Assembly: GCA_002500765.1 (NCBI GenBank)
Contig: DLSX01000191.1
Location: 1-11,329 of the forward strand
Length of the DNA stretch: 11,329 nt
Direction of reading: 5' to 3'
Source of the DNA: Neorhizobium sp. UBA7851
GTDB lineage: Bacteria; Pseudomonadota; Alphaproteobacteria; Rhizobiales; Rhizobiaceae
Shown piece after piece: positions 7,067 through 11,329 of this stretch. Position 1 is the stretch's first letter, and each line of letters begins with the position of its first letter. The position numbers and the translations under genes were made by a program. The notes below the pieces were generated by a model that was not told the DNA's origin, did no database searches, and was given only the letters and a program-made list of their open reading frames with translations.

Positions 7067-7953
7067 CCAGCCTCGACACTTTCGTTCACCTCACTCCAAC
7101 GACGGCTGCCGAGAGTTCCAGCCGCCACGGCAATCGTCGTGACGTGCTGAGCACCTTACGCAACTTCCCTTATGGTCTCGCCCTTGCCTGGCTGGTGCTT
7201 GCGCTCGTGCTTCTGTGGGCGACCGTACCGTGGGTGTTTACGAGCTATGATCCGCTTCAGGGCACACCCGGAGGCCAGCTTAAGGCGCCTTCCGCGCTCC
7301 ATATTCTCGGCACGGATTCGCTTGGCCGCGATCTCTTTGCCCGCATCGTCTACGGCGCTGTCCATTCGCTTTCGGGTGCCATTGCCGCAGTCGGTGTCGG
7401 GCTTGTCGTGGGCAGCGGGCTCGGCCTGATCGCTGGTTCGGTGCGTGGACGTGTCGATGAAGTCCTGATGCGGCTGGTCGATGTGCTTTTATCGATCCCG
7501 ACCCTGCTGCTTTCACTCAGCATCATCATCCTGCTCGGCTTCGGCACACTCAACGCGGCAATCGCAGTCGGCGCAACCGCAATCGCCGGCTTTGCCCGCC
7601 TCATGCGGTCGGAAGTCGTGCGCGTGCGCAATGCCGAATTCGTCGAGGCGGCCTTCGGCAGCGGCGGCACGTTCGGCAAGGTTCTATGGCGGCATATCCT
7701 GCCCAATTCGCTGACCTCGGTCGTCGCCTACACCGCCGTCCAGTTCGGCTGGGCGATCCTGCAGATTTCCACCCTCGGTTTCCTTGGTTATGGCGCACCG
7801 CCCCCGACGCCGGAATGGGGCCTCCTGATTGCCGAAGGCCGCAACTACCTCGCCACGGCCTGGTGGCTGACCGCTGCCCCCGGCCTGATCGTCGTTGCCG
7901 TCGTCCTGTCGGCCAACCGCATCAGCCAATCCATAGGAAGGAGCGCCCGATGA
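7063..7953 (+). CDS. ABC transporter permease, DppC/OppC type
   Basis: 296-residue second permease of the importer. It has the DppC-type hydrophilic N-terminal tail (1-35), a first membrane segment (36-60), and the signature segment HILGTDSLGRDLFARIVYGA (80-99) that precedes the conserved transmembrane domain. The EAA loop is at about 191-215 (AEFVEAAFGSGG...WRHILPNS). A late GFLGYGAPPPTPEWGLLIAEGR is also typical. The start overlaps the upstream permease stop as ATGA, and its own stop overlaps the ATPase start the same way, showing a compact coupled operon. No cysteine is present, and there are only three methionines. It would pair with the DppB-type protein to form the channel; the substrate is unknown. 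Confidence 0.92.
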   Translation: MTSLDTFVHLTPTTAAESSSRHGNRRDVLSTLRNFPYGLALAWLVLALVLLWATVPWVFTSYDPLQGTPGGQLKAPSALHILGTDSLGRDLFARIVYGAVHSLSGAIAAVGVGLVVGSGLGLIAGSVRGRVDEVLMRLVDVLLSIPTLLLSLSIIILLGFGTLNAAIAVGATAIAGFARLMRSEVVRVRNAEFVEAAFGSGGTFGKVLWRHILPNSLTSVVAYTAVQFGWAILQISTLGFLGYGAPPPTPEWGLLIAEGRNYLATAWWLTAAPGLIVVAVVLSANRISQSIGRSAR

Positions 7954-9602
7954 GCATCCCCCAAGACCCCGTTCTCGACGTCCGTGACCTGCATATCTCC
8001 TACAGCCAGGGCGATGAACGCCCGACTGTCGTGCATGGCGTTTCCTTCACCGTCGAGCCAGGCGAAGTCGTGGCTCTGGTCGGCGAAAGCGGATCCGGCA
8101 AGACCTCGACGGCACAGGCCGTGATCGGCCTGCTTGCAGAGAACGGCCGGGTAGAGAGCGGTTCTATCCTCCTCAATGGCGAGGATATCAGCCGCTGGAG
8201 CGCCCGGCGCCTGCGATCGATCCGCGGCGCCGTCGTCAGCCTCGTCCCGCAGGATCCGGGCAGTTCCCTCAATCCGGTCCTCACCATCGGAGCGCAGGTG
8301 CGCGAGATCCTCGAAATTCATGGGAAGCTCGATCGCCGCATGGCCGATCGCAAGGTCATCGAACTTCTCGCCAATGTCGGCCTCTCCCAGCCGGAACTGC
8401 GGATACGTCAATATCCGCACGAGCTTTCCGGCGGCATGAAACAGCGCGTGCTGATCGCCATCGCAATCGCCCTGCGTCCGGCACTGATCATCGCCGACGA
8501 GCCGACATCCGCACTCGATGTCACCGTACAGCGCCGCATCCTCGACCTGATCGACGATCTGCGCCGCGAATATGGCACCTCGGTCCTGCTTGTTACCCAC
8601 GATCTCGGTGTTGCCGCGGATCGATCGGATCGGATCATCGTGCTGCAGGGCGGGCGTATTCAGGAACAGGGAAAGACCGCCGACGTGCTGGCCTCGCCGC
8701 AAAGCGCCTATACACGCAAGCTGCTTTCCGACGCGCCGTCGCTTGCCGCCGCCAAGCCGCGACCGCCGGTGGAGCCTGGCCGGCCGGCGGCGCTGACAGT
8801 CAGCAATCTGGTTCAGGATTTTTCGCTGCCGACAGCTAAGAATTTTCGCGCCGTCGATGGCGTCTCGTTCAGTGTAGCGCGCGGCACTACCCACGCAGTA
8901 GTGGGCGAAAGCGGCTCCGGAAAAACCACGACGATCCGTTCGATCGCCGGTTTCCAGAAGCCGACATCCGGCGAAATCCGCATTGGCGATCTCGATGTCG
9001 CAAGCCTGCGTTCCGAAGCCTTGCGACAGTTCCGGCGCAAGGTGCAGCTCGTCTACCAGAACCCCTGGGCCTCGCTCGATCCGCGCCAGACGGTTCAGGC
9101 CATCGTCGAGGAACCGCTGCTCAATTTCGATCCGCTGCCGCGCGCCGAGCGAGAGCTACGCGTTCGCGCCATCATCGAACGTGTCGGACTTCCGGCCACA
9201 GTTCTTTCCCGACTGCCGCACGCCCTTTCCGGCGGCCAGCGCCAGCGTGTGGCCATCGCACGCGCACTGGTTCTTGAGCCTGAAGTCGTAGTGCTCGACG
9301 AGGCCGTTTCCGCTCTCGACGTCACGGTTCAGGCGCAGATCCTCGATCTGCTGGCCGAACTCCAGCGGGATCTCGGCCTTACCTATGTCTTCGTTTCCCA
9401 TGACCTCGCGGTCGTGCGGCAGATCGCCGATACGGTGTCCGTCCTGCACAACGGCAGGCAGGTCGATTACGGCACGGTGGAAGAGGTCTTCTCCTCAGCC
9501 TCGACCGCCTACACGCGCGAACTCATCGACGCCATTCCGGGGCAGAATTTTCCACGCGCTGAGCCTTCGCGGCAGCCCATAAAAACAGGACCTTTGTCAT
9601 GA
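7950..9602 (+). CDS. Fused double ATP-binding protein of Dpp/Opp-type ABC importer
   Basis: 550 residues carrying two complete nucleotide-binding domains, equivalent to DppD and DppF fused; it powers the importer from the cytoplasmic side. NBD1: Walker A GESGSGKTS (45-53), signature LSGGMKQR (160-167), Walker B ending in ADEP (Glu185), switch His218. NBD2: Walker A GESGSGKTT (320-328), signature LSGGQRQR (427-434), Walker B VVVLDE (447-452), switch His485. The residue after Glu452 is Ala where the family nearly always has Pro (DEAVSALD). The frame is open back to 7686, but the ATG at 7950 is the start: AGGAAGGAG ends 6 bases before it and it overlaps the permease stop (ATGA). There is no cysteine, and three methionines including the start. 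The stop overlaps the next gene (ATGA). Confidence 0.95.
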   Translation: MSIPQDPVLDVRDLHISYSQGDERPTVVHGVSFTVEPGEVVALVGESGSGKTSTAQAVIGLLAENGRVESGSILLNGEDISRWSARRLRSIRGAVVSLVPQDPGSSLNPVLTIGAQVREILEIHGKLDRRMADRKVIELLANVGLSQPELRIRQYPHELSGGMKQRVLIAIAIALRPALIIADEPTSALDVTVQRRILDLIDDLRREYGTSVLLVTHDLGVAADRSDRIIVLQGGRIQEQGKTADVLASPQSAYTRKLLSDAPSLAAAKPRPPVEPGRPAALTVSNLVQDFSLPTAKNFRAVDGVSFSVARGTTHAVVGESGSGKTTTIRSIAGFQKPTSGEIRIGDLDVASLRSEALRQFRRKVQLVYQNPWASLDPRQTVQAIVEEPLLNFDPLPRAERELRVRAIIERVGLPATVLSRLPHALSGGQRQRVAIARALVLEPEVVVLDEAVSALDVTVQAQILDLLAELQRDLGLTYVFVSHDLAVVRQIADTVSVLHNGRQVDYGTVEEVFSSASTAYTRELIDAIPGQNFPRAEPSRQPIKTGPLS

Positions 9603-10636
9603 CCAGCAAGATTGCCCCCAAACGCTTAGGCTTTTTCACCCGGCTGCTGGACGACGTGCCAGCCGGCGAACGTTATCGGCTGGCGGCGGAACAGATCATC
9701 CACGCCGAAGAAAACGGTTTCGACAGCGCCTGGATTGCGCAGCACCATTTTCACGCGGAAGAAGGTGGCCTTCCCTCTCCTGCCGTCTTCCTCTCGCATG
9801 TCGCGGCCCGCACATCGACCATCCGCCTCGGCACCGGCGTGATCACGCTGCCGATGGAAAATGCCCTGCGCGTGGCTGAAGACACCGCCGTGCTGGATCT
9901 GCTTTCCGGCGAACGGCTGGAAGTGGGCTTCGGCACTGGCGGCACGAAAGAATCCTTCGAGGCCTTCGGCATCGACGCTGATCGTCGCGGCGAAGTCTAT
10001 GCCGAAAACCTGACCGTGGTTCGCGACGCCTGGGCCGGAAAGGTTCTGCATGGCGGCAACCGCCTTTATCCCGATGCACCGCATCTGCTCGATCGGGTCT
10101 GGCTCGCCACCTTTTCCGCCAATGGTGCGCGTCTGGCGGGCCTCAGCGGCGATGGACTGATGTTGTCCAGAACCCAGCCGCGCCCGGCCGACAATCCCGA
10201 TGCGACGCTGGACGATATCCAGAACCCGATCATCGACGCCTATCTTGCCGGCCTGCCACAGGGCCGTGCACCGCGCATTCTCGGTTCACGCAGCCTGTTC
10301 GTCGCCGACGACCGTAAGCGGGCACTCGCCTTTGCCGAAACTGGCCTGCGCCGTGTCGCCGACCGTTTCGCAGCCGCCGGCACCCGGATTGAAGGAGACA
10401 GGCTCGAAGACCTGATCAAGGCGCTCGACAGCCATGTCGGTACGCCGGACGATGTGATCGCATCGCTGAGGAAGGACACGGCCCTCGCACGCGCGACAGA
10501 CATCGTTTTCCAGGTCCATTCCATCGATCCGCCCCATGCGGAAATCCTGCGCTCGATCGAGCTGATCGCTGCGGAAGTCGCGCCGGCCCTGGGCTGGACG
10601 CGGTCTTCAGCACCGCAGCTCGTTGCCGCCCAGTAA
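9599..10636 (+). CDS. FMN-dependent luciferase-like monooxygenase (KPN_01858-like family)
   Basis: 345-residue member of the bacterial luciferase-like flavin monooxygenase superfamily, a TIM-barrel fold that uses FMNH2 supplied by a separate reductase. Seen: the FDSAWIAQHHFH segment (41-52), TSTIRLGTGVITLP (72-85), and the superfamily core AEDTAVLDLLSGERLEVGFGTGG (93-115). Relatives include alkanesulfonate monooxygenase SsuD, dimethylsulfone monooxygenase SfnG and DszA, as well as non-sulfur enzymes, so the fold alone does not set the substrate. It starts inside the ATPase stop (ATGA), so it is made together with the transporter and should act on the imported compound or a derivative. It has no cysteine and three methionines. 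I see no flavin reductase gene in the window. The family name is from memory. Confidence 0.88.
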   Translation: MTSKIAPKRLGFFTRLLDDVPAGERYRLAAEQIIHAEENGFDSAWIAQHHFHAEEGGLPSPAVFLSHVAARTSTIRLGTGVITLPMENALRVAEDTAVLDLLSGERLEVGFGTGGTKESFEAFGIDADRRGEVYAENLTVVRDAWAGKVLHGGNRLYPDAPHLLDRVWLATFSANGARLAGLSGDGLMLSRTQPRPADNPDATLDDIQNPIIDAYLAGLPQGRAPRILGSRSLFVADDRKRALAFAETGLRRVADRFAAAGTRIEGDRLEDLIKALDSHVGTPDDVIASLRKDTALARATDIVFQVHSIDPPHAEILRSIELIAAEVAPALGWTRSSAPQLVAAQ

Positions 10637-10677
10637 CTTCTTGCCCAAGTCATTGCCGATAATCGAAAGAGACATTC

Positions 10678-11274
10678 ATGACCGATACGATCGACGTTAT
10701 CGACCATCTCGTCGGGATCACGCCGGATACGCCCGCCGACGCGCTGCGCAGCCGGCGCCCGATCACCAGGGAGCATGCACAGAAAAGCTGGACGGCTCTT
10801 TTCGAACCCGTCGATGAAAGCCAGGCATCGCTTACCGAGCGTTTTGCCGTCGCAGTTTTTGTCGCAGCCCTGCATGGCGACAAGAGCATCAAGGAATTCT
10901 ACGGGACAAAGCTGGCAGGGCTCGAAAACGGCTCAGTCGTTCTGGCGACCGTAAAGGCGCTGGCCGAGCTCAATGCGACCAAAGGTCCCTATGGCCACTA
11001 TCCCGAAGGCCCCCTGAGCGTGGAGAATACCGACGGGCCGGATCTTCATGTCGGCCCCGCCGACCGCGCCATTCTTGGTGACCGCCTCGCCGCAGCGCTC
11101 GAACATGCCTATCTGCTGACCTATCACCCTCGCGACGCCAGCCCTCTGGAACTTCAAAAGCTGCTTGCAGCCGGATGGAGCACGACGGGTGTCATCACGC
11201 TATCCCAGCTCGTCTCCTTCCTCGCTTTCCAGATCCGCGTCGTCGCCGGCCTTCGGGTCCTGGCTGCGGCCTAA
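10678..11274 (+). CDS. CMD-domain protein without cysteines (Avi_7170-like family)
   Basis: 198-residue cytoplasmic protein resembling the AhpD / carboxymuconolactone-decarboxylase fold. The C-terminal part, LQKLLAAGWSTTG...LSQLVSFLAFQIRVVAGLRVL (159-195), matches the helical pattern of peroxidase-related CMD proteins. The N-terminal half has an alternating helical pattern (TERFAVAVFVAALHG, 53-67) where AhpD proteins place a CxxC pair, but this protein contains no cysteine and cannot use the AhpD dithiol chemistry. Its only methionine is the initiator, followed by Thr, so the mature protein probably contains no sulfur. A purine-rich AAAGAGA lies about 6 bases before the ATG. It follows the monooxygenase by 41 bases and precedes another gene closely. 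The family label Avi_7170 is recalled from memory; function is unknown. Confidence 0.8.
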   Translation: MTDTIDVIDHLVGITPDTPADALRSRRPITREHAQKSWTALFEPVDESQASLTERFAVAVFVAALHGDKSIKEFYGTKLAGLENGSVVLATVKALAELNATKGPYGHYPEGPLSVENTDGPDLHVGPADRAILGDRLAAALEHAYLLTYHPRDASPLELQKLLAAGWSTTGVITLSQLVSFLAFQIRVVAGLRVLAAA

Positions 11275-11287
11275 AGGAGGATCTTCC

Positions 11288-11329
11288 ATGTCTGACACCG
11301 TTATCGAACCCGCCATCGAAAACCCGCCG
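11288..11329 (+). CDS. Start of next operon gene (14 codons; perhaps a partner alkylhydroperoxidase-domain protein)
   Basis: An ideal ribosome-binding site, AGGAGG (11275-11280), begins directly after the upstream TAA and lies 7 bases before ATG 11288. The visible peptide is MSDTVIEPAIENPP, with no stop before the right edge. That is too short to assign by similarity. In the gene order I recall for this system (Avi_7170 next to Avi_7169), an alkylhydroperoxidase-domain protein of the Avi_7169 family would come next; this is inference from context only. Like its upstream neighbours, it has Ser or Thr at position 2. Confidence 0.7.
   Translation, partial: MSDTVIEPAIENPP

Noticed and set aside
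7686..7949. 88-residue N-terminal extension of the ATPase reading frame
   Set aside because: It lies wholly inside the DppC-type permease gene in another frame and reads as Arg/Pro-rich noise; the ATG at 7950 has a strong ribosome-binding site and the NBD starts right after it.
4409..9602. The ABC importer as a histidine or urocanate transporter of the hut regulon
   Set aside because: The proteins are of the Dpp/Opp peptide/nickel class rather than the polar amino acid class, no hut palindrome precedes them, and their amino-acid composition differs sharply from the Hut proteins.
1..11329. CRISPR arrays, tRNA/rRNA genes, insertion sequences, attachment sites
   Set aside because: I looked for spaced direct repeats, clover-leaf-like segments, transposase motifs and terminal inverted repeats and saw none; nearly all the sequence is accounted for by genes.

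Overview
The window looks like chromosome or megaplasmid DNA of a high-GC alphaproteobacterium, most likely Rhizobiales (Rhizobium/Agrobacterium type). This rests on the strong resemblance of the Hut proteins to rhizobial ones and on tight ATGA gene overlaps; it is family-level recognition from memory, not a search. Every stretch longer than about 170 bases is coding, and I see no rRNA, tRNA, insertion sequence, CRISPR array or phage gene.

Region 1 (1-4243) is a histidine-utilisation (hut) cluster. On the minus strand are hutI (imidazolonepropionase) and the N-terminal part of hutH (histidine ammonia-lyase, running off the left edge), overlapping by 4 bases. Divergent on the plus strand are hutF (formimidoylglutamate deiminase) and hutC (GntR/UTRA repressor). 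HutF implies the five-step route, in which formimidoylglutamate is deiminated to formylglutamate. A perfect palindrome in the 83-116 base divergent gap sits over a good minus-strand -10 box and is a probable HutC operator.

Region 2 (4244-11329) is a second, unrelated operon, all on the plus strand: a periplasmic solute-binding protein, two Dpp/Opp-type permeases, a fused double-ATPase, an FMN-dependent luciferase-like monooxygenase, a CMD (carboxymuconolactone decarboxylase-fold) protein, and the first 14 codons of a further gene. Gene order and protein features match what I recall as the KPN_01854 / KPN_01858 / Avi_7170 / Avi_7169 protein families, which have no established substrate.

The main finding concerns the composition of region 2. 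Its six complete proteins (2245 residues) contain no cysteine at all and only 15 methionines, six of them initiators. The adjacent Hut proteins (1356 residues read) contain 16 cysteines and 35 methionines. Cysteine/methionine depletion is the known sulfur-sparing signature of proteins made during sulfate starvation. Together with an FMN-dependent monooxygenase of the SsuD/SfnG/DszA fold class and its own importer, this suggests that the orphan operon scavenges an organosulfur compound. The substrate is not revealed by the sequence. The depletion starts sharply after hutC, so the two regions are probably separate regulons that happen to be adjacent.
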